Notes under the pieces: generated by a model
The model's input: the letters and a program-made list of their open reading frames with translations, nothing else
Databases searched by the model: none
What the model was told of the DNA's origin: nothing
Made by a program: the position numbers and the translations under genes
Assembly (NCBI RefSeq): GCF_035627495.1
Contig: NZ_DASPLO010000173.1
Coordinates: forward strand, 1-64,000
Origin: Methylocaldum sp035627495
GTDB taxonomy: Bacteria > Pseudomonadota > Gammaproteobacteria > Methylococcales > Methylococcaceae
DNA: 64,000 nucleotides
Direction: 5' to 3'
Shown: piece after piece, positions 44,237 through 53,615 of the stretch
Layout of the letters: the number at the start of each line of letters is the position of its first letter
Position numbering within the stretch: position 1 is the first letter of the stretch

Positions 44237-45007
44237 TCAGCGGATAATGCTCCGACCAGTCTGCTTGAGGAAGTCCACCATTCTTTGGATTTCAGGCGTC
44301 TCGGCGGTCATTTCGTCAAGGTGCTGGATCGCTTCTTCGAGCTTTAGCCGGGATTTGTACACGATTTTATAGGCTTTCCGAATTTGCCGGATCGACTCCG
44401 GGCTAAAGCTCTGTCTCTCCAAGCCAACCGTATTGATGCCGTGCGGCTTGGTGGGGCTGCCTCCGACCATGACATAGGGCAGGATGTCGCGGGTGATGAC
44501 GCTGCCCATGGCAGAAAAGCTGTGCAGGCCGATTTTGCAAAACTGGTGTACGAGCGAGAAGCCGCCCAATATAGCGTGGTCGTCCACGCGCACATGGCCG
44601 GCGAGCGAGGCGGCATTGGCCATGATGACATGGTTGCCTATTGCGCAATCATGAGCGACATGAGTATAAGCCATCAGCAAATTATCATTGCCGATGCGGG
44701 TAATTCCTTGATCTTGAGCAGTGCCGCGGTGAATCGTTACATACTCGCGGATGATGTTGCGATCACCGATATCGAGATAGGTGACTTCACCGCGGTACTT
44801 TTTATCTTGTGGGTCTTCTCCCACAGAAGCGAACTGGAAAATCCGGTTGTGTTTCCCGATTCGGGCCGGTCCTTTAATCACCGCGTGAGGACCGATACTA
44901 GTGCCGGAGTCGATTCGGACATCGGGTCCGATGATGGCGTAGGCTCCTACGCTGACGTCGTTCGCTAACTCACAGGAAGGATCGATAATAGCCGTGGGAT
45001 GAATCAA
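44237..45007 (-). CDS. lpxA: UDP-N-acetylglucosamine acyltransferase LpxA
   Basis: LpxA catalyses the first step of lipid A synthesis, moving an acyl chain from acyl-ACP to UDP-GlcNAc. The product has 256 residues and the left-handed beta-helix of hexapeptide repeats. Typical segments are VTIHRGTAQDQGITRIGNDN and AYTHVAHDCAIGNHVIMANA, with the catalytic His in THVAHDC. A TTG start at 45007 overlaps the fabZ stop (TTGA) and has GGAG upstream; the frame also extends to a GTG at 45031. The start is likely but not certain. Confidence 0.94.
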   Translation of the reverse strand: MIHPTAIIDPSCELANDVSVGAYAIIGPDVRIDSGTSIGPHAVIKGPARIGKHNRIFQFASVGEDPQDKKYRGEVTYLDIGDRNIIREYVTIHRGTAQDQGITRIGNDNLLMAYTHVAHDCAIGNHVIMANAASLAGHVRVDDHAILGGFSLVHQFCKIGLHSFSAMGSVITRDILPYVMVGGSPTKPHGINTVGLERQSFSPESIRQIRKAYKIVYKSRLKLEEAIQHLDEMTAETPEIQRMVDFLKQTGRSIIR

Positions 45008-45480
45008 GACTCCTGCTCCGCCGCCGCACACATAATTTCCGCACTGGCTACGAATTCCCCGTCGACTTCCGCACGACAGGAAAACGCCCAGATATTCCGC
45101 TTGTGACGCAGATAGGCTGCTTCCAGCATCAGGCGGTCGCCCGGAACGACCGGGCGCTTAAAACGCACTTTATCCAGGCCAACGAGATAGTAAACCATGC
45201 CTTTTCCCAAAACATCCGGCGCTGTTTCCGATGCGAGCAAGCCGGTTGTTTGGGCTAGTGCTTCAATAATCAGAACCCCGGGCATGATTGGCAACTCCGG
45301 GAAATGTCCCGTGAAGAACGGTTCGTTATAGGTCACGTTCTTGAAGGCTAAGAGCCGCTTACCGGGATCTACTTCAAGAACTCGATCCACGAGGAGAAAA
45401 GGATATCGATGAGGTAGATACTCCTTTATTTTTTGAATATCCAAAGGCGCTTTTCCTTTTTCGGGAATGGATGAGGTCAT
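45004..45480 (-). CDS. fabZ: 3-hydroxyacyl-ACP dehydratase FabZ
   Basis: FabZ dehydrates 3-hydroxyacyl-ACP in fatty acid elongation and competes with LpxA for 3-hydroxyacyl-ACP. The 158-residue hotdog-fold protein has EYLPHRYPFLLVDRVLEV and the catalytic His and Glu in GHFPELPIMPGVLIIEALAQ. It lies between skp and lpxA; lpxD, usually just before it, is absent. Confidence 0.96.
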   Translation of the reverse strand: MTSSIPEKGKAPLDIQKIKEYLPHRYPFLLVDRVLEVDPGKRLLAFKNVTYNEPFFTGHFPELPIMPGVLIIEALAQTTGLLASETAPDVLGKGMVYYLVGLDKVRFKRPVVPGDRLMLEAAYLRHKRNIWAFSCRAEVDGEFVASAEIMCAAAEQES

Positions 45481-45492
45481 GGCTCAGCGGTA

Positions 45493-46002
45493 TTAGCGCT
45501 TAAAGCTGTCTTCGAGTTTTTTCTCGACCTTCCCGGTCACGTCGATCGAGTCGCTGGCGAATACTACCCCGTCAGTCAAAAGAAGATCGAAGTTTTCATC
45601 CTTGGCCAGGGACTGAATGGCTTCGAAAATTTCCTTCTGCAATTGAGTCAGCTCTTCGTTGCGGCGGAGATTGAAATCTTCTCGAAATTCGTCCTGCAAG
45701 CGTTTGGCTTCACGTTTGCGGCTGATGATCTCCTTATCGATTTTCTGTCGTTCAGAATCGCTCATTACCGCGGCATCTTTGGCGAGCTTTTCTTCCATCG
45801 ATTTGATTTCTTTCTGTTCGGCGACCAGCTTTTTATCACGCGGTGCAAATTCCCGCTCCAGTTCCTTTTTTGCCTTCTCAGCCTGGGGTGCCTTTTCCAA
45901 TAACCGGGCTACATTGACGAATCCAATTTTGAGGTCGGCGGCTTCAAGGCTCATGCTCGCCAATAAGCCAAGCAGCGCAAAACCAATGCTTTTTTTCAAC
46001 AT
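45493..46002 (-). CDS. skp: Periplasmic chaperone Skp (OmpH)
   Basis: Skp is a trimeric periplasmic holdase that escorts outer-membrane proteins to BamA. The 169-residue product has a signal peptide (cut after LEAA near residue 22) and the family start DLKIGFVNVARLLEKAPQAE, then a long charged helical hairpin (about 60-130). It follows bamA, with a 180-bp gap that shows no gene. Confidence 0.93.
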   Translation of the reverse strand: MLKKSIGFALLGLLASMSLEAADLKIGFVNVARLLEKAPQAEKAKKELEREFAPRDKKLVAEQKEIKSMEEKLAKDAAVMSDSERQKIDKEIISRKREAKRLQDEFREDFNLRRNEELTQLQKEIFEAIQSLAKDENFDLLLTDGVVFASDSIDVTGKVEKKLEDSFKR

Positions 46003-46182
46003 GTTCTAAGTCTCACTTCGAAAATTCGGTTAATGGAAAGGTTGTTGATGGCAGAAATACTGAGTTTCTAATCGTTTTTCCGGATACGGGTGTTGTCGAA
46101 TCCAGGATTTCTATTGTCGATTATACAAGAACTGTTTAATGCCCAGCGACTCTCCGCGTCATCTCATGCTACAGCTAGAGGA

Positions 46183-48483
46183 TTAAAACCCGGAGCCGAA
46201 CGAAAATTGAAAGTTTTGAACCTCGTCTCGGCCGCTGGCGTTTATCGGTTGCGCGACGCTGAAAGCCAGAGCGCCGAAAGGCGACAGCCACTTGGCGGAC
46301 AATCCGGCGGAATAGCGGATTTCTCCCAAATCATAGGTGCCGTCAAAAACGTTGCCCGCATCGACAAAGGTACCCAGGCGAAGGTTTTTGCTGTCTTGCA
46401 TAAAGGGCACCGGGAAGAATAGTTCGGCGGTGCCGATCAATTTGCTCGATCCGCCGAAGGGGTCGTTTCCGCCGAGTCCTTGATTGTTTGGCCTGGTGCG
46501 TGGCCCCAACGTATTGGGTTGAAAGCCCCTCACAGACTGCGGGCCGCCCGCGAAGTAATTTTCGAAAAACGGCAGGTTCCCGGTATCTCCATAGCCGTCG
46601 CCGTATGCAATTTCACCCTCCAGCATGAACGTAAGATCTTTCGCTATCGGGAAATAGTGTTGAAGCTTATAGCTGGCCTTGTAGTAATTAAGGTCGCTGA
46701 TAGGGATAGCGCCCAACAAGGAAAGCCGCTGGGCTCCGCCCTGCGTTGGAAAGATGGCTCGGTTCAAGGTGTCGTGGGCCCAGCCGACCGCTAGCGTTAA
46801 GGTGTTGTAGGTATCGCCATTGTCGTCGAGGAAGTCGAGAATCTCTTGCGACGACCTGGTGGTGGCGTCGAGTTTTGTGTGCTCGAGATCCAAATTGAAA
46901 CGTAGACTGTCGAATTCATTCAGCGGGATACCGAGATTGGCGCCGGCGGCGGCGACGTCAGTGTTATAACGAGCTACGTTCATTTGCGCCGCATCGGTAT
47001 TTCTATAGCTGATGTCGAAACCGCTGCTGATTCCATTCAGTGTCGTGTATGGATTGAAATAACCGAGTCGATAAATCGTATTGACGCTGCTGTTGTTGAA
47101 CGTCAGGTTGATTCTTTTGCCGGTGCCGAAAACATTGTCCTGAGTAACGCTGGCGTTGAAGATGATACCTTGCGCCTGAGAAAAGCCGACACCCGCCATC
47201 AGGTTTCCGGACGGTTTTTCCACCACGTTGTAATTGACGTCGATTTGGTCGGTGGTTCCGGCGACGGCCGGGGTTTCGACGTTGACTTCCTGAAAATAGC
47301 CCAACCGCTCCAATCGGGTTTTAGAACGCTCGATCTTGCCGGTGGAGGCCCATGCCGCCTCCATTTGCCGCATCTCACGCCGCAGCACTTCATCCCGCGT
47401 CTTGGTGTTGCCATGGAAATTGATGCGGCGAACATAAACCTGTTTGCCGGGATCGACGAAAAAGGCGATTGAAACCGCTTTTTGCGCCTCATTGATGTCG
47501 GGCACCATATTGACGTTCGCGAAAATATACCCCTCATCGCCCAGACGATCCGAGATTGCTTTGGAGGTTTCCGTGGCTAGCTTGCGTGAGAACGTATCGC
47601 TGGGGCCAATCTTGACTAGCGGCGTCAATTGGTCGGGCGGCACGATGAGTTTGCCTGTCAGTTTTACTTCGTTGACAGTATAGACGTCGCCTTCCTTGAC
47701 GTTGATGGTGATATAGATCTCTTTCTTATCAGGCGTTATGGAAACCTGGGTGGATTCAATCTCGAAATTGATATATCCCCGATCCAAATAAAACGATCGC
47801 AGCCGCTCCAGATCGGCGGAGAGTTTTTGCTTCGAGTATTGATCGTTTTTGGTGTAGAACGAGAGCAGATTCGGCGTACTGAGCTCGAATTCATCCAAAA
47901 GATCGTCATCACTAAAGGTATTGTTTCCGACGATATTGATCTGTTTGATCTTGGCTACCTTGCCTTCGGAAATTTTGATGTTCACCGTTACTCGATTGCG
48001 CGGGAGGTCGGTCACCTCCGAATCGATTTTCAGTCCGTACTTTCCGCGGCTGTAATACTGCCGCCTGAGTTCTTGCTCTACCTTGTCGAGGATTTGGCGA
48101 TCGAATACTTTACCTTCGGAAAGCCCTACGCCTTTTAAGGCCTTCGTAAGATCTTCCGTGCTGATGTCCTTGTTGCCCTCGATCTTAACGCTGGCTATGG
48201 AAGGACGCTCTTCGACGATAATGACCAAGACATTACCGTCCTGTTCCAGTCGAACGTCCTTGAAGAAGCCCGTCTTGAACAAGGCTTTGATGGATTCCGC
48301 CGACTGTCGTTGGTCGAAAAGATCGCCGGTTTTGACCGGAAGATAGTTAAAAACAGTACCGGTCGAAACTCTCTGTAAGCCTTCGACACGAATGTCTTCG
48401 ATAACGAACGGCTCAAGTCCCCAGGCCGAGAAGGTGCAGAAAATCCCTAACAGCAGCAGTTTCGCTAGTTTGTAGCGGTTCAT
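46183..48483 (-). CDS. bamA: Outer membrane assembly factor BamA
   Basis: BamA inserts beta-barrel proteins into the outer membrane. The 766-residue protein has a signal peptide (cut near FSAWG), five POTRA domains (about 25-420; first, EPFVIEDIRVEGLQRVSTGT), and a 16-strand barrel with the conserved VRGF (GPQSVRGFQPNTLGPR). The C-terminal strand ends FQFSFGSGF, with the final aromatic expected of a beta-signal. It is the first gene of its operon; phoU, not rseP, lies upstream. A possible sigma-E promoter is at 48573-48602. Confidence 0.97.
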   Translation of the reverse strand: MNRYKLAKLLLLGIFCTFSAWGLEPFVIEDIRVEGLQRVSTGTVFNYLPVKTGDLFDQRQSAESIKALFKTGFFKDVRLEQDGNVLVIIVEERPSIASVKIEGNKDISTEDLTKALKGVGLSEGKVFDRQILDKVEQELRRQYYSRGKYGLKIDSEVTDLPRNRVTVNIKISEGKVAKIKQINIVGNNTFSDDDLLDEFELSTPNLLSFYTKNDQYSKQKLSADLERLRSFYLDRGYINFEIESTQVSITPDKKEIYITINVKEGDVYTVNEVKLTGKLIVPPDQLTPLVKIGPSDTFSRKLATETSKAISDRLGDEGYIFANVNMVPDINEAQKAVSIAFFVDPGKQVYVRRINFHGNTKTRDEVLRREMRQMEAAWASTGKIERSKTRLERLGYFQEVNVETPAVAGTTDQIDVNYNVVEKPSGNLMAGVGFSQAQGIIFNASVTQDNVFGTGKRINLTFNNSSVNTIYRLGYFNPYTTLNGISSGFDISYRNTDAAQMNVARYNTDVAAAGANLGIPLNEFDSLRFNLDLEHTKLDATTRSSQEILDFLDDNGDTYNTLTLAVGWAHDTLNRAIFPTQGGAQRLSLLGAIPISDLNYYKASYKLQHYFPIAKDLTFMLEGEIAYGDGYGDTGNLPFFENYFAGGPQSVRGFQPNTLGPRTRPNNQGLGGNDPFGGSSKLIGTAELFFPVPFMQDSKNLRLGTFVDAGNVFDGTYDLGEIRYSAGLSAKWLSPFGALAFSVAQPINASGRDEVQNFQFSFGSGF

Positions 48484-48572
48484 GGATTAGGGCAGTCTAG
48501 GGATTGCAGGGGTCGTTAGTATTAACAGCTTGAGGGAGTCTGGGAATATAGCGCATCACGCGCTTACACGGC

Positions 48573-48602
48573 TCAGTCCCATGACAATCCTGGAGAGTTC
48601 AA
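48573..48602 (-). promoter_or_regulatory. Possible sigma-E (RpoE) promoter of bamA
   Basis: On the minus strand TTGAACTC (48595-48602) and ACTGA (48573-48577) are separated by 17 bp. The known RpoE consensus is GAACTT and TCTGA about 16 bp apart. In E. coli, bamA belongs to the RpoE regulon, which makes the match plausible. It would start transcription near 48566, giving a leader of about 83 nt. Confidence is limited because both boxes are imperfect. Confidence 0.4.
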
Positions 48603-48652
48603 CTTTGGTGGCGGGAGGGATCCAGAACCTGGTGAAGCCTAACACAATAGTA

Positions 48653-49381
48653 TCAAGCTTCCCGCAAGTCCTTCTCCACCTGCTCAATACTGATGTGCCG
48701 GATATTTTTACCTTTGGCGTAATAAATGACGTATTCGCAGATGTTACAGGAGCGGTCGCCGATGCGTTCCAGCGAGCGGGCCGACCACATAATATCGAGC
48801 GATACCGGGATGGCTCGGGGATCTTCCATCATATACGTAATCTGCTGGCGCATAATGCTTTCGTACTCCCGATCCACCATCCTGTCTTCCTGGACGACGC
48901 GCAAGGCTTCATCCACATCCATGCGTGCGAAAGAATCCAAAGCTTCCCGAAGTAATCCGCGCACATGTTTTGCCAGCTGTTCGACTTCGGTTAGCTGATT
49001 TTTCTTCGGATAATGACCCGCAAGATCGATAGACAGTCGGGCAATACGCTTCGCTTCGTCGCCGATTCGCTCCAGATCGGTAATGGTTTTGATGACCGCT
49101 ACCACTAACCGCAAGTCGCGGGCGGTGGGCTGGCGCAGGGCGATGATTTGAGTGCACTCCTCGTCGATGGAAACTTCCAAGGAGTTGACTTTATAGTCGT
49201 CGGCAATCACGCGTTCGGCCAGTTCCACATCGTTATTGACCAAAGCCGTCACAGCCGACTCGATTTGTTCCTCGACCAGTCCGCCTAGGGTGAGCACCCG
49301 ATTGCGGATGTCCAGCAGTTCGTTGTCATACTGCTTGGAAATGTGCTGATGCAAATTTTCGGTGTCGAAGAAATTAGTCAT
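48653..49381 (-). CDS. phoU: Phosphate transport regulator PhoU
   Basis: PhoU couples the Pst transporter to the PhoR kinase and represses the Pho regulon when phosphate is plentiful. The 242-residue, all-helical product has two tandem PhoU repeats with the metal-binding E/D patterns ITDLERIGDEAKRIARL and RSLERIGDRSCNICEYV. No pst or phoBR genes are present in the window. Confidence 0.95.
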   Translation of the reverse strand: MTNFFDTENLHQHISKQYDNELLDIRNRVLTLGGLVEEQIESAVTALVNNDVELAERVIADDYKVNSLEVSIDEECTQIIALRQPTARDLRLVVAVIKTITDLERIGDEAKRIARLSIDLAGHYPKKNQLTEVEQLAKHVRGLLREALDSFARMDVDEALRVVQEDRMVDREYESIMRQQITYMMEDPRAIPVSLDIMWSARSLERIGDRSCNICEYVIYYAKGKNIRHISIEQVEKDLREA

Positions 49382-49508
49382 CGTGCTGCGTGATCGGGGG
49401 TTATTGACTTTAGTGGTTCGCCTCGGCTTGGCATTCTATCAACTCATCCGGGCGCATGAAAGTTCAAGCCATTCCAAGCTGATGCCGGCGGCGGATAAGG
49501 CCAAGTCT

Positions 49509-50588
49509 TCATGTGGCTCGCCGCGAAATATAGGCGGTAACTTCAGCGCGGTCGTGGTAAAGCTGTTTGAACGCAAGCAAATAATCCGTAGCCGTTTTTC
49601 CTATTTGCTCTTCAATGATTCCACGACAGCGTTTGACTTCTTCGTAACGTTTATTCATCGGCAGCTTCAAATTGAAGATCGCCCTCCGGCATAAACCCAG
49701 CGCTATCCACTCGCCGATCAGGGCGGCGATTCGAGCCGGTTGCTCCACCACGTCGCAGACCAGCCAATCGACGGGTTTGGGGGGGCGATAACGAAATGCA
49801 TCCATCCGCAGGTGTTCCACCAGGCCCGTGTCCAGCAAGGCGGGGTCGAGTTTGCCGTTGTCGACGGCGGTGACTTTGATGTGCCGTTTGGTCAGCTGCC
49901 AGGTCCAGCCTCCCGGAGCCGCCCCGAGATCGACTGCCGTCATGCCGGGGCTGAGGCTCTTTTGCTGATCGTCGAGGAACGTCAGGAAGGCCTCCTCCAG
50001 CTTGAGCGTGGATCGGCTCGGTGCGCCACGGGGAAATCTCAGGCGGGGAATGCCCATGACCCAGGGACATGAATTGCCGGGCATCGACATCCCCACATAG
50101 GCTGCCGTGGAGCTGAGGAAAAATAGGTGCAGACGGGGAGCCGAGGGGCTGCCGAGCAATCCGCCGTCTTTAAGGGCACGATTGAACGGTGCCGCGAATT
50201 TGCGTGTGAAGGTGGAAAGCGATTTTGCCTCGTTGGTGTCCGCCGTTTCCAGATATACGTCCGAGAATCGGTCTCCCAACCGCTTGACCGCCTGCAATAA
50301 CGGCTGAGTACGGTCGGCTACGGGAAGCTCGTTGATCGGTCCGACGGCGAAAACCAATTGTCGTGCAAAGACCAAATCGTCAAAACGAAGAGACCGGCCA
50401 AGCAGCGAGCGTGCCTCGATATTATCGGGCACGAATACCACAAAGCCGCAATCAGGCTTGGCTTTTGCGTGGCCGGATACGCCTAATTCTCTGGTTCGCT
50501 CCAAGATTTCGGCAGCACACTCCTTTTCGAATCCGCCGCGGCAATAGAGTAAAACGCGATCGGGGATGTCGGTGTTTACGGTATTCAA
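49509..50588 (-). CDS. rlmM: 23S rRNA C2498 2'-O-methyltransferase RlmM
   Basis: RlmM methylates cytidine 2498 of 23S rRNA. The 359-residue product has an N-terminal THUMP-like domain and a C-terminal Rossmann methyltransferase with AVDLGAAPGGWTWQLTKR (SAM site), WLVCDVVEQPARIAALI and FNLKLPMNKRYEEV, the K-D-K-E pattern of the family. The start appears to be a TTG at 50588 (MNTVNTDIPDRV), 13 bp after the galE stop. Confidence 0.92.
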   Translation of the reverse strand: MNTVNTDIPDRVLLYCRGGFEKECAAEILERTRELGVSGHAKAKPDCGFVVFVPDNIEARSLLGRSLRFDDLVFARQLVFAVGPINELPVADRTQPLLQAVKRLGDRFSDVYLETADTNEAKSLSTFTRKFAAPFNRALKDGGLLGSPSAPRLHLFFLSSTAAYVGMSMPGNSCPWVMGIPRLRFPRGAPSRSTLKLEEAFLTFLDDQQKSLSPGMTAVDLGAAPGGWTWQLTKRHIKVTAVDNGKLDPALLDTGLVEHLRMDAFRYRPPKPVDWLVCDVVEQPARIAALIGEWIALGLCRRAIFNLKLPMNKRYEEVKRCRGIIEEQIGKTATDYLLAFKQLYHDRAEVTAYISRRAT

Positions 50589-50601
50589 TCCCAGACTGCT
50601 T

Positions 50602-51600
50602 CTAGTTGCCCCAGGGGTGTTCGAGCAGTTTCTTCTCCCAATCCAAGGAGGTTTTCACGATGAATGGCAGGTCGTCGTAACGTGGTTTCCAGTCAAGTAC
50701 TTCGTGGATTTTTCCGACCGCCGCCACCAATTGCGGAGGGTCACCGGGCCGCCGCGGCATTTCTTCCACAGCAATCGGCTTTTCATTTGCCCGGTTCACG
50801 GCATTGATAACCTCACGGACACTGTAGCCGTGCCCGTAGCCGCAATTGAGCGTGGCCGAGTCGCCTCCCTTGCGGAGGTGGTTCAACGCCTGAATATGCG
50901 CATCGGCAAGGTCGCTGACATGAATGTAATCACGCACTCCGGTGCCGTCTCCGGTAGGGTAGTCGGTGCCGAAAACGCTTAATTTTTCCCGTTTGCCGAC
51001 GGCCACCTCTGCCGCGACTTTGATCAGCAAAGTTGCCTTGCGAGTCGACTGGCCGATCTTGCCTTCCGGGTCCGAGCCGGCCACGTTGAAATAGCGCAGA
51101 ATCACATGCCGCATATCCGTTGCAGCGGAGAGATCCCGAAGCATCCATTCGCTCATTAGTTTGGATGCGCCGTAAGGATTGATCGGCGCGGTCGGCGACG
51201 ACTCGGAAGCATAGGGCTCATTGGGGATGCCGTATACGGCGGCCGTCGAGGAAAAAATAAAATGTTTCACGCCGGCGTTGCGGGCGCATTCCAGCAGATT
51301 GCGCGTCTTGCAGGTATTGTTGCCGTAGTATTTCAGCGGGTCGGCCACGGACTCCGGAACGATGGTGTGGGCGGCGAAGTGCAGCACCGCGTCTACGTTA
51401 TAGTCGTGCATAATCCGGGCCACCAAATCGGTATCGCCCATATCGCCTTCGATGAAATTCCCGTGAAGTACGGCTTCGCCGAACCCGGTGGAGAGATTGT
51501 CGAGCACCACCAGGCGTTCTCCCATTTCACCCAATTGCTTGACCACATGGCTGCCGATATAGCCGGCACCACCCGTGACTAAAACCCCTTTTCTTTCCAT
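50602..51600 (-). CDS. galE: UDP-glucose 4-epimerase GalE
   Basis: GalE interconverts UDP-glucose and UDP-galactose. The 332-residue product has the NAD motif LVTGGAGYIGSHVVKQL, the catalytic Ser/Tyr/Lys (SSTAAVYG, then NPYGASKLMSE) and the GalE pattern GTGVRDYIHVSDLADAH. The enzyme would supply UDP-galactose for surface polysaccharide. rlmM follows directly and may be co-transcribed. Confidence 0.93.
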   Translation of the reverse strand: MERKGVLVTGGAGYIGSHVVKQLGEMGERLVVLDNLSTGFGEAVLHGNFIEGDMGDTDLVARIMHDYNVDAVLHFAAHTIVPESVADPLKYYGNNTCKTRNLLECARNAGVKHFIFSSTAAVYGIPNEPYASESSPTAPINPYGASKLMSEWMLRDLSAATDMRHVILRYFNVAGSDPEGKIGQSTRKATLLIKVAAEVAVGKREKLSVFGTDYPTGDGTGVRDYIHVSDLADAHIQALNHLRKGGDSATLNCGYGHGYSVREVINAVNRANEKPIAVEEMPRRPGDPPQLVAAVGKIHEVLDWKPRYDDLPFIVKTSLDWEKKLLEHPWGN

Positions 51601-51668
51601 ATAGCGCTCCTCGTTGGTGGGTTAATGCGTATTGATATAGCGAATTGCGTTTTTTAGAACCTGACCGC

Positions 51669-52913
51669 TCAGTATGAAGTGTGAAAAGGTTCTATTTCCA
51701 CCGTTTGACCGGCTTCGATTCCGGAATTTTCGGTGGGAAGGATAATGAAACAGTTGGCCAAACTCAGGGAGGTCATCTGTGAAGCGCCCTGGCAAGTCAA
51801 GCCGGTAACGGTATAACCGCCGTTTGGGGTACAGTGATAAACGCCGCGCTGGAATTCGAGTCGCCCCGGCAGCTTATAAAGACGGTTGGTGCAAACAGCT
51901 TTGAGACGCAAAGGCTCAATGATCGGTGCGCCCATCAATCGTAGCAGGGCTGGGCGAGCTAGCTGCTGAAATGTCACCGTCATAGACACCGGATTCCCAG
52001 GCAAGCCGAAAAAAAAGCTTGAATTGATGCGGCCGAAAGCAAAAGGCTTGCCCGGTTTGATCGCGACTTTCCAGAAGTCGATATGACCGATTTCTCTCGT
52101 TACTTCGGTGATGAAATCGGCATCGCCCACCGAAGCGCCCCCTGCGCTGATGACGGCATCCGCTTGATCCGATGCCTCCAGCAGAGCGCGCCGGATCGCG
52201 TCCTTGTCATCGCGAATCACGCCCATATCAATAGTCTCGATGCCCAAACCTGTTAACAGAGCATCCAGCACGTAACGATTGCTGTCATGAATTTCGCCGA
52301 AAGCAAGCGGTTCTGTAATGGCGCGGAGTTCATCGCCGGTGGAGAAAAATGCGACGCGCAGTTTACGCCGGACCGAAACCGCCGGCATACCGATCGAAGC
52401 CAAAAGTCCTATTTCGGCGGGCCCGAGATACTCCCCCTCGGAAAGAAGTCGGTCTCCGGCTTTCAGTTCTTCCCCGCGAGGCCGAATGTGTTCGCCCGGT
52501 TTCGGTTCCGCGGCGACTTGAATGTGATCTCCTTCGCGGCGTGCATGCTCCTGCATGAGCACGGCATCAGCGTTTTCCGGGAGCGCGGCGCCGGTAAGAA
52601 TCCGTACGCATTCTCCCGGCGAGAGCGGGGCCGAGAAAGGCTGGCCGGCCCAGGCGGTCCCAATGACGCGAAGCTTGGATGCTTTCCGGAGATCGCCGGT
52701 TCTTACGGCATAACCATCCATAGCCGAGTTGGGAAACGGGGGCAGGTCAATCGTTGAATAGACGTCTTCCGCCAAGATGCGGCCCAGTGCTTGCTTCAAT
52801 GGGAGCTGCTCGGTCCCCCGCGCCGGCGTTATTATCTTGAATATCCGATCCAGCGCCTCTTTCAGGGGCAAGGGCTGCGGCTGTTTCTCGGCGCAGCAAT
52901 CAGGCTCGCGCAT
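51669..52913 (-). CDS. moeA: Molybdopterin molybdenumtransferase MoeA
   Basis: MoeA inserts molybdate into adenylylated molybdopterin. The 414-residue protein has AMDGYAVRTGDL near residue 60, the SGGASVGDADF-like motif (DAVISAGGASVGDADFITEV) near residue 255 and FFGLPGNPVSMTVTFQQL near residue 310. Its start overlaps the mobB stop by 14 nt. Confidence 0.95.
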   Translation of the reverse strand: MREPDCCAEKQPQPLPLKEALDRIFKIITPARGTEQLPLKQALGRILAEDVYSTIDLPPFPNSAMDGYAVRTGDLRKASKLRVIGTAWAGQPFSAPLSPGECVRILTGAALPENADAVLMQEHARREGDHIQVAAEPKPGEHIRPRGEELKAGDRLLSEGEYLGPAEIGLLASIGMPAVSVRRKLRVAFFSTGDELRAITEPLAFGEIHDSNRYVLDALLTGLGIETIDMGVIRDDKDAIRRALLEASDQADAVISAGGASVGDADFITEVTREIGHIDFWKVAIKPGKPFAFGRINSSFFFGLPGNPVSMTVTFQQLARPALLRLMGAPIIEPLRLKAVCTNRLYKLPGRLEFQRGVYHCTPNGGYTVTGLTCQGASQMTSLSLANCFIILPTENSGIEAGQTVEIEPFHTSY

Positions 52914-53439
52914 GGGGAAGAAATTCCTGGCAAATGAAACGGGCGATTTGATCCGGATCGTTGATGTCCAGTCTTGGTATGCCGGGCGTAACCGCCGGTT
53001 CAGTATCCGTCGCGATCGCGATGATGGTCTCGTCGTCGGGAAACAAAAGCGGTTTACCGAGAGCCGGGCGGTGCAACTCGATTTTCGGAAAGCGTTCTCG
53101 TTTAAACCCTTCCACTAAAATCAGATCCAGGTCGGTCTGGTCAAAATAGGCTAATTCCTCGGCCAATGTCGGTTCTCGGATCACCCGGTGTTCCACGATG
53201 ATGGCGCGGCGATGCGACGAACTCAGCATCACAGGGCTCGCTCCGGCCTGGCGCAACTCATAGCTGTCCTTGCCGGGATAGTCTATCTCGAAGCTGTGGT
53301 GACTGTGCTTGATAAGCCCGACGTTAAGGTCGTTTAATCGAAGCAGCGGGATAATCTTCTTTAAGAGAGTGGTTTTACCGGTGCCGCTGAAAGCGGCAAA
53401 GCCCAGTATCGGCACCTGCGCATTGCGGAAATTCAGCAT
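52900..53439 (-). CDS. mobB: Molybdopterin-guanine dinucleotide biosynthesis adaptor MobB
   Basis: MobB is a P-loop GTP-binding protein that assists MobA in making the guanylyl form of the molybdenum cofactor. The 179-residue product has the Walker A FAAFSGTGKTTLLKKII, then LIKHSHHSFEID and the MobB mark LVEGFKRERFPKIEL. No mobA gene is seen. Overlap with moeA indicates co-translation. Confidence 0.93.
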   Translation of the reverse strand: MLNFRNAQVPILGFAAFSGTGKTTLLKKIIPLLRLNDLNVGLIKHSHHSFEIDYPGKDSYELRQAGASPVMLSSSHRRAIIVEHRVIREPTLAEELAYFDQTDLDLILVEGFKRERFPKIELHRPALGKPLLFPDDETIIAIATDTEPAVTPGIPRLDINDPDQIARFICQEFLPHARA

Positions 53440-53615
53440 TCGGCTGTTTCAGTTGGAGCAGCGGTAGACGAATTGCAAATAGAATGAAAGGTGGCCCGAC
53501 GATCTTTCCGAGCGCTTATCGGGTGTGCAGCCATTAATAACATCAAAGTTTAATTGCGCTGACGATGTGTCCTCTTGGAGGAAGCAGTCTAGAAAAGGTT
53601 GTCCCCAGCGTCCGG

